Positions 53,484-64,000 of a stretch of 64,000 nt of DNA are shown piece after piece (position 1 is the stretch's first letter; each line of letters starts with the position of its first letter). Source of the DNA: Prostheceraeus crozeri (taxonomy: Eukaryota; Platyhelminthes; Polycladida; Euryleptidae). The notes under the pieces were generated by a model that worked only from the letters and a program-made list of their open reading frames with translations, searched no databases and was not told the DNA's origin. Location of the stretch: contig CAJQUW010006373.1 of assembly GCA_907163375.1 (NCBI GenBank), positions 415,173 through 479,172 on the forward strand, written 5' to 3'. Position numbers and translations under genes: made by a program.

Positions 53484-54345
53484 ATGACAGTCTTCATTAA
53501 ACTAATACAAGCTACAAATCCAGATGTCATGGACATCGGTTCATGCAAGCTTGCATTGCACAACTGTGTGGAAAAAGCTATGAGCAAGCTGAAATTCAAT
53601 GTGCTACAATTTGCACTCGACGTGAAGTATTTCATGAAAGGGCAATCTCTCAGGTTCGAAGAATTCACTGCTCTGCAAGACGAGCTGGATTTACCGAGCG
53701 TGAAGCAAATTGCTCATAGTAGAACGAGGTTTTCACCTTTCTTCAGTTTGTGAATGGAGTTCTCACACTCCTTGATGCGCTTCGAACCTATTTCATCCAC
53801 TATTTGCCCAAAAAAGGATTGGCAGATTAGGCACAGAATGATCGGTATGAGCGACTGCGCAGCGCATTTGCATCAAAGAAGACAGATGTCTAACTCCTTT
53901 TTTCTGTCGGAAGCACTCCACCTATTTCAAGAAATGCAATTGTTTTTACTGAGAGACGATCCCATATGGCTGGAGCATGTATATAGAATTTGTGGTTTGA
54001 CAGCTTCTCTTTGCGGACGATTCTTGTTGCCTTCTGTCTGTGAAGACATCGCTGTGTCGAAGATTTCAAAATCAACCTCAGTCCTGAAAGTCACTCATCA
54101 GACGTTGGTATTGGTCACCGAACCGAACGTTTATGTCTGAAAAATTAGCAGTTTGCCGAAATGACCCATTTCAAACTTGAAGCGAAAGCTTTTTATTTGG
54201 AGGCTTTCCACGTAACCATGAACAATCTCAAACTTAATCAAAAAGAACACATGCGCCTATGGCGAAAATTGATAATGTTGTGTCCAGAAAACCGCACGTC
54301 TTTTCGAGATTCGAAGAGTAGATTCGATCCTAGTGCTGTCTGATT
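53484..54345 (+). pseudogene. hAT-like transposase fragment, degraded
   Basis: Frame one reads DIGSCKLALHNCVEKAMSKL and DVKYFMKGQSLRFEEFTAL, resembling the region after the second catalytic Asp in hAT-type proteins (C-x2-H-x2-HN becomes CKLALHN). Later text in other frames includes LLDALRTYFIHYLPKKGL, NDRYERLRSAFASKKTDV and LHLFQEMQLFLLRDDP. Several frame changes and stops interrupt it. No ends or target duplication were found. A decayed hAT is the best reading, and a domesticated relative is less likely. Confidence 0.5.
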
Positions 54346-55084
54346 TAGCATTAAGAGACTCGACAGTGTTAGGACGTCGCCTTTTCTGGAACTATGATGC
54401 TTGCGATGTGTGATTTGCCGGCCAATCTCTCCACTCTTTTGCCTGTAGTTAAAATGAAACCCTTGCATCTTTCTCACTAGCTCATATGTCATTATTCACT
54501 GACCCACGATAACCTCAATATATCAATATAATCCATTAGCCTTCATGATGCAACAGGTCTGTCGAGTCAATGGTGATGCACCTAGCAAAGGTTTGTTGGT
54601 TGGAATTGAAGAAAATGTAATTATATTAGAAAAATTGTCTCACATGAAAATGAAGTATTATTTCATTTTTATGCCTTGCACAAGAAGCACATGGTCAATC
54701 AACTTTATTTTTTCATCAACAATCGTGATAGGATTGTGATCATGCCTGTCTGCAATTGTTATAGAGACGTCATTTTAGACGCCTAAATTAATTCAGTGTT
54801 CTTTCAATTCCCATAATTGACTAATATATGGCTGGATTGTAACTTATTATAACATTAATCATGAAATCCAATGCCGATGTTTCGTCAATAATGCAGACAA
54901 AAATACTCTGATATGTGCAAGGTGTCAGCGACCTTGCCAACATTGAAAGCCTGGAATTCGGCCATCATCCTTTGAATGATGAATCAATTTTTGAATCATT
55001 GAATAAAATAATCAAATTTGCTTATAATGACAACAAATGTCTGCCGCAGTATATAGAGTATATAAAGAGAATGACAACGATTAG
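54346..55084. other. Stretch without a recognised gene
   Basis: AT-rich DNA between the hAT-like fragment and the inverted tRNA-like pair. Nothing was recognised. Confidence 0.5.
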
Positions 55085-55365
55085 GTCAATAAAAGACACC
55101 AACACCCTTGATTCCCCGACCGCACTAGCCTCGAATCGAACCCAAGTCCGCGGTAGAGACGAGCTCGCACCTTCTTCACTAGGCCACACTGACGGTACAA
55201 AAGAAATGCGAGTGAAGACAGTATTGACCAACATGACCAACATTCATACCGTCAGCGTAGCCCTGTGAAGAAGGTGCGAACTCGTCTCCACCATGGTCTT
55301 CGGTTCAATTCCTGGGTCAGGCTATTGCGGTCGGGGAATCAAGGGTGCTGGTGTCTTTTATTGAC
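55085..55365. repeat. Head-to-head inverted pair of tRNA-like units
   Basis: The left arm 55085-55198 and right arm 55248-55365 are reverse complements at about 85 percent. Read from the centre outward, each has an A-box-like start (gtggcctagtgaagaaggtg in the left arm) and a B-box-like ggttcgattc or ggttcaattc about 45 bases on. I infer two copies of a second tRNA-derived SINE, or one copy duplicated in reverse. A 49-bp spacer separates them. Confidence 0.75.
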
Positions 55366-55369
55366 TTAG

Positions 55370-56642
55370 CCCCTTCGCTCCTACGACGCATATCTACGTC
55401 CTCATGGAAAGCTCGAGGACGTATATATACGGCAAAACCTTTTAATGAGTATACATCGCGTCGAACTAGGCCAGAGCACACGCCGATAGTTTGATGTGTG
55501 TCTCAGAGCCTTCGATGATGCGTGTAGTTAATTCTCATTGAATGCGTCATCAATCAATCAGAAGCGAGCTCAACTGTTTCCCTACTCCACGTTCATTTTA
55601 TCCTCGGAGATGGCTGAGAACAGGCCGAAAAGGAGACGAGTAGTGTAACCGCGGAATTCCCGAACAATCGCAAATTAACCTCTCGCAAAGAAATTGAAGA
55701 AGTTAGAATGTGCCTACATGCGTAATGGACCTCTGCTCGCAATCAAATATGAGGACAAAAAGACTTTATTTTTTGTGTACTGTAGAAACCGCCGGAGAAA
55801 TCGACAAGAAGAGAATCCTTCCAGGAAACGTCAGAAAGGAATATAAGAAACCTGCCGCGATTTCTAGGCCTGCATACAATTATTGTGTGGGTGGGGTCGA
55901 CGCCACAGACCAGATGAATTCTTCTTTGGATTGTACACGTAAATCCTACATACACATGGTTCAAGATCTATATGAATTGCATACAGGGACTCCTCAACGC
56001 GTTTCTCATTTTCAAAAGAGAATAATCAGCAAACATCTCCTTTCTGGAATTCACGAAAAAGTCGGTAGTGGCTCTTACGGGGGTCGAATCGAACCCGGTT
56101 CGTTCTGTCAAGAAAAAACGAATTCTTGGAGATCAAGAGAGCATATATTTTCATTTTGCTGTTCCTATCCCCCGCAACTGATAGAAAATAAAACCCCCAG
56201 AAAAGATGCCAGTTTTGTAAAGAAAGGGGAATCCGAAGTGACACGAGGTATCAATGTCCCGGCTGTCAGCAGCCCGATTATCCCGCTCTGTGCTTATCAT
56301 GCCTTGAGCCATTCCATAATTCGTGACTATTTCCACTATGCATGGAAATTCACTTCAAGTCTTGTGAGATCACTTCGCGTACAATAGTTTGGCTCTTATG
56401 CTCCTGCTGATCGAATACCTAGTTTGTGCATGCTTTTCTAGAAAATCATTTTTATAACACGGTTGATTGATGTTTCTGAATTTGATTTGGTAAAATGGGC
56501 ATCATAGAATCTTAAAAACGTCGCCTTTTGATATAATTTCAACATAAATAGTGATTATCGTCAACCTAAAGAAAAACGAAAATTTCGATTATTTTGCCGG
56601 CATGTAGCTGGAGCCCTATATTCAGTAGTCGGAGTGAAGGGG
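55370..56642 (+). mobile_element. piggyBac-type DNA transposon, internally deleted
   Basis: The ends ccccttcgctcctacgac and, reversed, ccccttcactccgactac are inverted. A subterminal palindrome (tatctacgtcctc with gaggacgtatata) lies at the left. The flanks are ttag and tcag, so the usual TTAA duplication is not intact. The C-terminal transposase part is inside. At 1.27 kb it lacks the catalytic core. Confidence 0.82.
55710..56387 (+). pseudogene. piggyBac transposase, C-terminal fragment
   Basis: The frame contains KKPAAISRPAYNYCVGGVDA then TDQMNSS, the conserved GGVD-x-x-D motif that holds the last catalytic Asp of piggyBac. KRIISKHLLSG follows. The end of the protein, normally a cysteine-rich zinc finger, is recognisable only as KKGESEVTRGINVP with lost cysteines and frame changes. 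The first two catalytic Asp residues are missing with the deleted 5' part. Confidence 0.8.
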
Positions 56643-57908
56643 TCAGTCGTTGTCGATTGCTTTGTTGTCAGAAGTCAGGTTCATTGAACAATGATTACTG
56701 AAGTTGAATATAAAAACTAGAATTGACAGAGATCTATAGTGATAATTTTTCTTACTCTACCTAGGCCATGTATGAATGACTGCTAATGTTTCCAGAGCAA
56801 TGCATTGGAATGTGCGAGCTCGATGCAGTAGTCATAGACACCTCATATATTAGATGAAAAGTTGTGTATTTGGCCATAAACTGAAGATGGCTGGAAATCT
56901 TTTACTTTCGTAACTAAGAATTCGAAATACAGTGTATCTTCTGTAATTCCTGTGAAAAGCTATTGAAATTCTCTGAAGCTACTCTTAAAATTCCACGCCA
57001 GAGCGAAGAAATGTTTTGTCAAAACTCAAAACATATCTTATGAAAACATCTGATGAGGAACATTTGTTTATTCTCATTCAAAAACTAGCAGACTCCGCTA
57101 CAAGCGGCGTTTTGCAAAATCGTACTTCATCAGTGGTAAATTCGGAACGTCGATTTTTCAACATATTGATTAATTCTCAGTTTGACAATAAGAAAAGCAG
57201 ACAGTGCAGTGTATAGTTACAAATATAGAGTGAAGTAAACAATAATAATAAAGTGGCAATGTGTCATCAAGTAGAATTCTTCAAGATCAAATAGGATTCA
57301 GAGAAAATTGATAGTACTGTTACTGACCTTCAAAAAATCCGGGCTTAAAAAGTCCCATCTACTGCAATGCCAAATTTGAAAAATGGTCTGCCGACTTGAT
57401 TTTTTTCATGCCAAATATGTCTGGTGCCCTATACCTGTGTTACACTAAACGCATTTCCACCAGTTCTTTTTCAGGAAGGATGTTTTCAAGTTGACTAAAA
57501 TTGCTCCCCAGAGAAAAGACCATTTGAAGCGTTGATATTTGATTCCCGCATTTTTCTTCTACCAAGCATATTTCTCCTTTGAATCTTTATCTTAATATGT
57601 CGCCCCAATCTTTGCCGGGATTCAAACTGAAGATGCAATGTTGAGGCTTGTGGCTTCTAGGGTACTGTGTTGAGTTTGCAATTACATCTAAGCTAAAATT
57701 TAAGCTGTGGCTTCTAGAAGAATTCATTTACCTCTTTTCCAACGGGGAAATTATGCAACTTAAGCTTTTCTGATTCATTTTCCATGACATTTTAGATTGA
57801 GGGTTCTGAATGAATATCAAAAACCAGGCAAAATGAATTTCTGTGATGATGAGATAACATAGTTGACAGACAAAACATGGTACTGACTATTCCATTAAAA
57901 GATTAGAG
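56643..57908. other. Stretch without a recognised gene
   Basis: AT-rich. The open frame at 57016-57216 (KLADSATSGVL) is not a family I know. Confidence 0.5.
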
Positions 57909-58346
57909 CAGGGATGACCAAACTTTATGGGTTGCAGGTCACAGTATCAATGCAGAAGTCGAGCCGGGCCGCATTCAACTTCAATAGTACTACTTATTAG
58001 AATCCTACTTTTCAGTAATTAATTGAAAGCTAATTATTAATTTTCATCTTTTGAAGTAATTCAATGGTAAATGCATACTCGTATCTTCGCCTAACATCTA
58101 AAAATACAGAAAAATATCTCCATTGTATTATTTGTAAATATATTTTCTGCAGTTTTTGATGTTTATATGAAATAAAAAATTTAATTTTTTTCTTGTAAAT
58201 TAAATAATAAACCTGACCATATTCAGATTTTCAGAAAAGCTATTTGAATATGAAGAGTTTATAGATACGTTCATATAGAACCTCAAAATTAATGACTTTT
58301 CTGGGATTTTGAAAATGTTGAGTGGGCCGCGGATTGTCCACTCCTG
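57909..58346. mobile_element. hAT MITE with CAGGGATGACCAAACT ends
   Basis: The left end cagggatgaccaaactttat then gggttgcaggtc, and the right end gtgggccgcggattgtccac then tcctg, are the widespread hAT terminal theme (CAGGGGTGGCCAAACT, inverted). The flanks gattagag and gattatac match at 6 of 8. The 438-bp interior is AT-rich and non-coding. Confidence 0.8.
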
Positions 58347-58985
58347 GATTATACCATATCCGTTTTAATTTAAATGAAATAAAAACGCATTCTACACTTA
58401 TCACTAGCCTATGTTGGAACTACGAAAAAGTTGGTTTTCTCTATTGTGTAGCCGTATGTTCTCCTATGTCCTCAACCCGATTAAGGACTTTCCCTATCCG
58501 GGCGATCAAAATGATCAAATCTTTAATCAATTTAACGGTCGTCTCAGTACGAAACCGAAGACGGCTTGACCAAGAAAATGAAATTTCCGACAATTCTAAA
58601 TGAATGAAGTACTAAGGTCTCGGAAAGGTTGAATCCACTTAAACTGTACTTCGCACCTTGGACGTATCTTCAGGCAAGGCGACGTCATTCTTATGGGAAG
58701 GTGTGACGTAATTACTATCTGGTTATCTGTCTAGTGTCGACCCCCTCTTCATGTGATGAAGATTTGACTGAGGTAATGTTGACTCCAAAGCCATAACACA
58801 ATCGTTAGTAGCGGCGTGGAAGATGTGATTACCTTGTTATATGTCATACAGAGAGGAAAAAGAAATTGATAGGCGCATGAGGGTTCCAACTCTTTACTTA
58901 GGATCAGATTAGAGCGGAAGGTTTTTGTATTTCAGTCATCCGGCGCCTGAATTCGCCTTACATTCGAGTTTTATCAAGAAGTTGA

Positions 58986-59400
58986 CATGTCTGTCGATCG
59001 TAAATGCCAAGTGTGTGGCCGACCGGCCGGCGGAATGACCTCTCGTTTGAAAACGGCTTTGCTTGTGAAGGAAAAGGGTTGAATAGCCTCAACGTAATTG
59101 ACGGCAGGTTGACGCTTCTTCGAATTAGCATTATCGCCTTTAAAGTTCGGAAGAGAGGAAGTGACCATCCTTCAGACGCTGACTTATCTGATTGAAAGTG
59201 AAAGCAATGGTTTCAATTATCGTGTGATGCCGGTAGCCACATGAGACAGGCTGAAAGTTGCGCTGAGTCAGGCGAAGAGGTCCGCTTTCGGTGTTGTTTG
59301 AAATTCAACCCACAAGAGAGTTGCCGAATGGGAATTCGACTGTGACCTTTGTCGGACGACTGTGATGCAAAGCTGTTGCCGAGTGAATTCTATTAGGGAA
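58986..59400 (+). other. Cysteine-rich patch, possible zinc-finger gene relic
   Basis: From the ATG at 58986 one frame gives MSVDRKCQVCGRPAGG. A second frame ~50 nt on gives FENGFACEGKG, and a third near 59270 gives FRCCLKFNPQESCRMGI. C-x-V-C-G followed by ACEG and KG recalls the first zinc finger of nuclear receptors, but the spacing is wrong and the frames differ. The base composition is richer in G and C than the surroundings. This is a weak call. Confidence 0.2.
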
Positions 59401-60090
59401 TTTGAGAGAAGAGTGAAGCGAACGCTGACAACCGAAGTTTTTTGTATAAAAAACTGAGTATTGGGTCAATTACTAGACAGGAAACATAGTTCGCTGTATT
59501 TTCATCAACTCTATATATGTTTCTTCTCACTGTGACTACAAAAATAAGAAAGTGTAAACATATATCATGAGTGAAAACATGAGGAAATGATCAATTTTCC
59601 AATTCATAGCTGATGTACTCGTATAATGAGTAGAGCTCTGACTGCACTACGCAACTGCATCCAATGTGTGCTAATATAAAATAGAATTGTGATATGTTTT
59701 GGTGCTGAGTGATCGCCGAAAGACATACAGGTATTGTCACCAAGATTGGTCAAAGCCTTCCGTCAATCAACTGTTCACCCTCGCCCTCTCATGTGAAATG
59801 TGTGGTTTTCGGGTGAAACCTAGGGAATTGAGGGTCACAACTCTTTTCAATGCCACCTGTTCAGATAAACAACCGTGATGCAATAAATACATACGCTCAT
59901 GCACATCCCGAGGAGTGTCACTCTTGAAAATGGCATACTGGCCGTCTTTTTTTAATGTCTTTAGTACATAATAAATGACTTCCTACTCTTTTGACTAACT
60001 TAAATATTGCCAAGTGTACTTGCATACACATGCAGTTTGGACAATGTCCGTAACAGCTAGAGTTAAAGAACACATTCGAATGCAGCGACA

Positions 60091-60264
60091 TGGTTTAACG
60101 TCACTATTCCCCCATACTGGAGGCTTCGACGGCGTTGACGTAGTCAGACTTTTCTGGAGAGCTGTGGTATCCTCCCTGCCGACTTCCAATGACTCTTACG
60201 GGGCTCGACCTCTGGATCAAAAGATCGCTGGCCAAGCGCTTAGCCACTGTGTCACGGAGACCAC
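60091..60264 (-). mobile_element. tRNA-derived SINE, copy 7
   Basis: A minus-strand copy: tggtttaacgtcactattcc, the body gccgacttccaatgactctt, the B box gctcgacctctgg, and the A box with ttagccactgtgtcacgg. About 15 bases of the body are deleted near 60170. Confidence 0.87.
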
Positions 60265-63200
60265 GATGCGCATGGAACGCTACGACACATCTAAAGAATT
60301 ATCATACTCGCATATAGTGAAAACGCTACTTATTAGATATGACTTGGTCAATATTTCGGATAGTGGAAATTCAAAAGGCAATTTTGCCCGATTACAATTC
60401 CCAGTCATTATCCGTGGAAATTGGATGGAAATGGACGTCGTCGATTTTCTCCAGTGGCAACCCTAGTGCGCAATCGTACGATAATTCACAATACCCGAAT
60501 CAATTACCCTACTCAGATCGAGCATTTCATTGATTTCATATATTATTCAGCTAATAACTACTGCACTTACATCACCGGTGCAATTGCCTTCCGACAGAGT
60601 TCCGCTGTGCGTCTGGGAAGCCTGATTTCAAACTTTGATCGGGTCAAATGGAGGCATTTAAAATAGGTGCGCTCTTCATTCTGGCTAGACATTCAGCACG
60701 AAAGAATGAAAATGGGATAAACAAAGAGCATTTATTTATTGCTTTGCGGGGTCCATGTCGATGTTTCACACCCGGCGTATAGGTTTATATGAAGACAACC
60801 CCTTACGACCAAACTTGTTACTGACCGTTATCGGATACCAAAAATGCCATCGATGCTACATTAAAATGAAAACTGTCTTTTACTTGACACTTAAGTGTCA
60901 CCTAGTCACATCTCTGAACAGAGACTGGAAAAAATTAATTGATTGGAGATTAAATGCAATAAATTGATTGATGACCCTTCTTCAGTTTAATTAACTGATT
61001 GGATCAGATGTCAGTTACTACAATTAATTACAACTATTCACGAATCAAAAAAAAAAAGATTTATTGTGTGATTATTATGAACTATGCAGTATAATAAATA
61101 GGCCGCACAGTCGATAATATAATATTCCGTAGGGATTCTTGCATTTAGCACGAAGATGGGTTTGATTGTAGCCTAATGCGAAACCTTTTCTTAATAATCT
61201 GTAACATTCTAATAATCTTGGGTAAATTCAAATTATGGTAAACGTAATGAAACACATACTCACGCGATAGCCAAAGTGACAGTTTTCAGCGCTTGAACTG
61301 GAAAATATTACGCTCGTAGAATATACGAGAATATAAATACATATCAATCATTGCTTAATATTGCTATGTGCTGTGCTTTGCATGCTATTGCTAATATTGC
61401 TGTGCATTTTCATGGTTTGTCATGCAAATTAGCTCAACGACATTGTGATGCAGAAAATGCATGCATGTGATGACAACTAAATTCTATTTCTGTAGATATT
61501 TCAATGCACCTCGTAGACCTATGTGCTATGGAAATAACTTTCTGATCATTTATCAATCAAGCATCAATCCTGCAATCATTTTGTGAAGAGATCTTCGTAT
61601 ATTTGGCAATGACAAAAATAACTGCAATTAATTGATTGTTCATGTTATCCAATTAAACTAATTGATTGCTATAAAAAATGAGGCCAATTAATGTGTAATT
61701 AATTTTTCCAGCTCTTGTCTCTGAAAGCTTGGTTTTGTTGAGTAACGACATTCGAAAAGTTAGAATTTATTTCTCAGTAATTTTTTATGTAATTATCAGG
61801 AGCGCGTCCCATAATTAGCCTCGAAGTAATTTATTCAAAATTTAACTTTCCTGTCGTAAGGAACTCCTTGCAAATATTGGTTAAATTAAGAGTTTGCATA
61901 GACATCAATGGGTAATCGAAGTAAACTGATCTTCTCGGTTGATAAGATGAAGCAAACGGCAAAACATCCTTTCGGAATTCAGGCTTTCGTCAAATACTCG
62001 GAAACTTGAGACACTTAAGGACCAATAAAATGACTATTTTATAACATCTCTTGATGTGAAAATAATTGTTTTTGATCTGGAAATGTAGGCGGTGGCAATT
62101 TCTCTATTTTGTCATTAACTGAATTATTTATGTTGCTCTGATAAATAGCAACTTACTGTTCCCGTTGAAATGTAAACATTAAAGTCAACAATTATTTCGT
62201 GATTGCTATTTATTAAATAGCCCGTGTTTACAAGACTACACCAATAACTGACTTTAAAGAAATGCCACTTGTGGTGGCAAAACTATCTGTATCGAAAACA
62301 AGAACGTCTTTTTAGCAGACTACGTTGATCCAAATTTGGCCGAAGAATTTATTGCAGTTGTAAATTTTCTGTCTTCTCTTGACCTGGGAAGAAGCTTGGT
62401 CGTGGTCATTGTAAGGAATTTTGTCAATGACATTTTAAAATTCATTCATAAATTGGAATGGTACGTCTTGTTTCTATCGACCATTCGAGGATTTGACAGT
62501 CAACAAACCGTTAAATTTTAGATACGAACCCAAAATTGAATGTGAGGTTCGACTGTCCTTTTGAAAAATGGATATTAAAATTGATGAACATTGTTGGGTT
62601 TATTTAACATCCGGTACCTGAATAGTGAATTCCAACTATCCGGTGTTGCAAACTGGGATAAAGTGCTATTAAGTATAATCGAGTACTGCAGTGTGTTAGT
62701 CATTGAGCAAGATAAAGATAAAGCGCAAGAAAATGTTGGAAAAGATATCTCGAATGACACATCAAATCATCTTTGGCAATCATTGCACCGAATTTCCCCG
62801 CGGATTCGAATGCACTCCCGTTCTAAATGAGTCAGAAGACATAATCCCCGAAAAAAAACGTCACATCAATATGAAATCTCGTGTAAAAATTGTAGCAGAA
62901 TAGCCATACTATGAGACATCGAAATGGCAGTAATGCATACAAATCAAAAGCATCCATCCAGAGCGTTGGCAGCCCTGCGGGCCGCGGTTCCTCTTCAAAA
63001 CAGGACAATACAGAGGCATAAATTAGGTTTTTAGCTTTAGATTAATTGCACAAATTTTTGCTGGAGTATTAAGCAATCTTACTTATTGCATTTTGTACAG
63101 TTTTTTTTTCGATTACTTCTATTGTGAATCAGAATCCACATTTAACAGCAGAACAAATAAATTGAAGTTATCTCCGTTTTCGATTCAGTTACAAAGAAGA

Positions 63201-64000
63201 ACCTTAGATTGAGGTACAAAAGATTTTATTGATTGTGTTATTTGAATAAAATATCTACATCAAGTTAAGCCTGCAAGGCTTGGAGATGCATTATTTAAAT
63301 TTCTACGATTCTTGACAAAAGCTGGTTGGAATAGCAAATAGAAAGTGTGAATCCACCCCTCTACCACTGATGTTCAAAACAGCCTGAAAGAAATAATTGA
63401 GTTATCAAAGAAATCAAGCTACTATTTGAAAATACTACATAATTCCTCGTCTAGATGGATAAACATGGGGTATGCATTGCCGTTACCCGCGACATAGTGC
63501 AGCTGTGTGCATATACGAGTGTCAAATGAATTACGTGCAAACATAAGCTCAAATGATAGATGTGGACTAAGCTTGAAAAGTTCACAAGAAAATCGGACGT
63601 TTTGATTGGGAAAAAATGTAGAAGAAAAACTGGAAAAACCTAATTCACAAGGCAATTACTGAAATTCATGAAAACAAAAACTTCATAATGCATAATGTGC
63701 ATGGCTCTACATATATTGTAATATGTAGAAAAAAATATGTTGGCATATAGAGTTTTGCTGAAACTAATAATTGCATTTTGCCTTCGTTTGTTTGATCTGA
63801 ATACTAATCTCGGAAAGCGGTGAAATGAATAGGTAGTAGCCTGCATTATTAACTGAAACTGCGTCATTTACCTAAAAGCTATTACAAATAAGACAATAGT
63901 TTTCATGGAATATTTGTGGCTAAATTATTAACCGACAAAACACAATACTTTATTTTGTCACATTTCTCAAAACTTTAATACCAAACACTATTCGCATTTC

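Larger units (their letters stand above)
58347..64000. other. Right end of the window, no gene recognised
   Basis: Contains the SINE at 60091 and the less AT-rich patch at 58986-59400. Open frames at 62336-62521 and 62591-62830 have no recognised domain. The expected last DLD exon was not seen. Confidence 0.5.

Noticed and set aside
62321-62521. Frame DYVDPNLAEEFIAVVNFLSS that looks protein-like
   Set aside because: I could not match it to any family, and no splice-consistent neighbour exon was seen. It could be a decayed transposase piece.

Overview
The window is invertebrate-type animal genomic DNA: AT-rich, with GT-AG introns of 1.2 to 8.7 kb and a dense, nested load of transposable elements. 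The phylum cannot be fixed from the sequence.

The only host gene I can support is the + strand gene for mitochondrial dihydrolipoyl dehydrogenase (DLD, the E3 subunit of the 2-oxo-acid dehydrogenase complexes). Seven internal coding exons lie between 5964 and 33909. All have GT-AG borders, and their phases join without a break. They run from the FAD-binding glycine motif through the redox-active CLNVGC disulfide and the NAD-binding fold to the CHAHP catalytic histidine. The transit-peptide exon and the last coding exon were not found, so the final intron either exceeds 30 kb or the scaffold is interrupted.

Almost everything else is mobile DNA in the introns and in the long 3' part. Intron by intron: a ~30-bp minisatellite split by a PIF/Harbinger element (6183-7965); a tRNA-derived SINE (10950-11091); a Tc1 element with perfect 28-bp ends and a small intron (13703-15496); a MITE family with GGTACTT ends and 8-bp target duplications, one copy of which carries a 2.6-kb Harbinger (18797-22406); a CAG-ended element rich in CCTGGAAA (23717-24392). 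The large intron 24957-33675 holds a THAP-type Kolobok with TTAA duplications that contains a LINE and another MITE (25406-28715), followed by a hAT with an exact 8-bp duplication (28906-32476).

From 33910 to 64000 there are six further SINE copies, two copies of a ~1-kb element with CTCTAATAA ends, an internally deleted mariner, a LINE 3' fragment, several hairpin elements, a degraded hAT-like transposase, an inverted pair of tRNA-like units beside a deleted piggyBac, and a hAT MITE. No convincing host exon was seen in this part. I found no clearly new multi-gene system. The most useful leads are the nested element histories, the unnamed MITE and inverted-repeat families, and the missing end of DLD.
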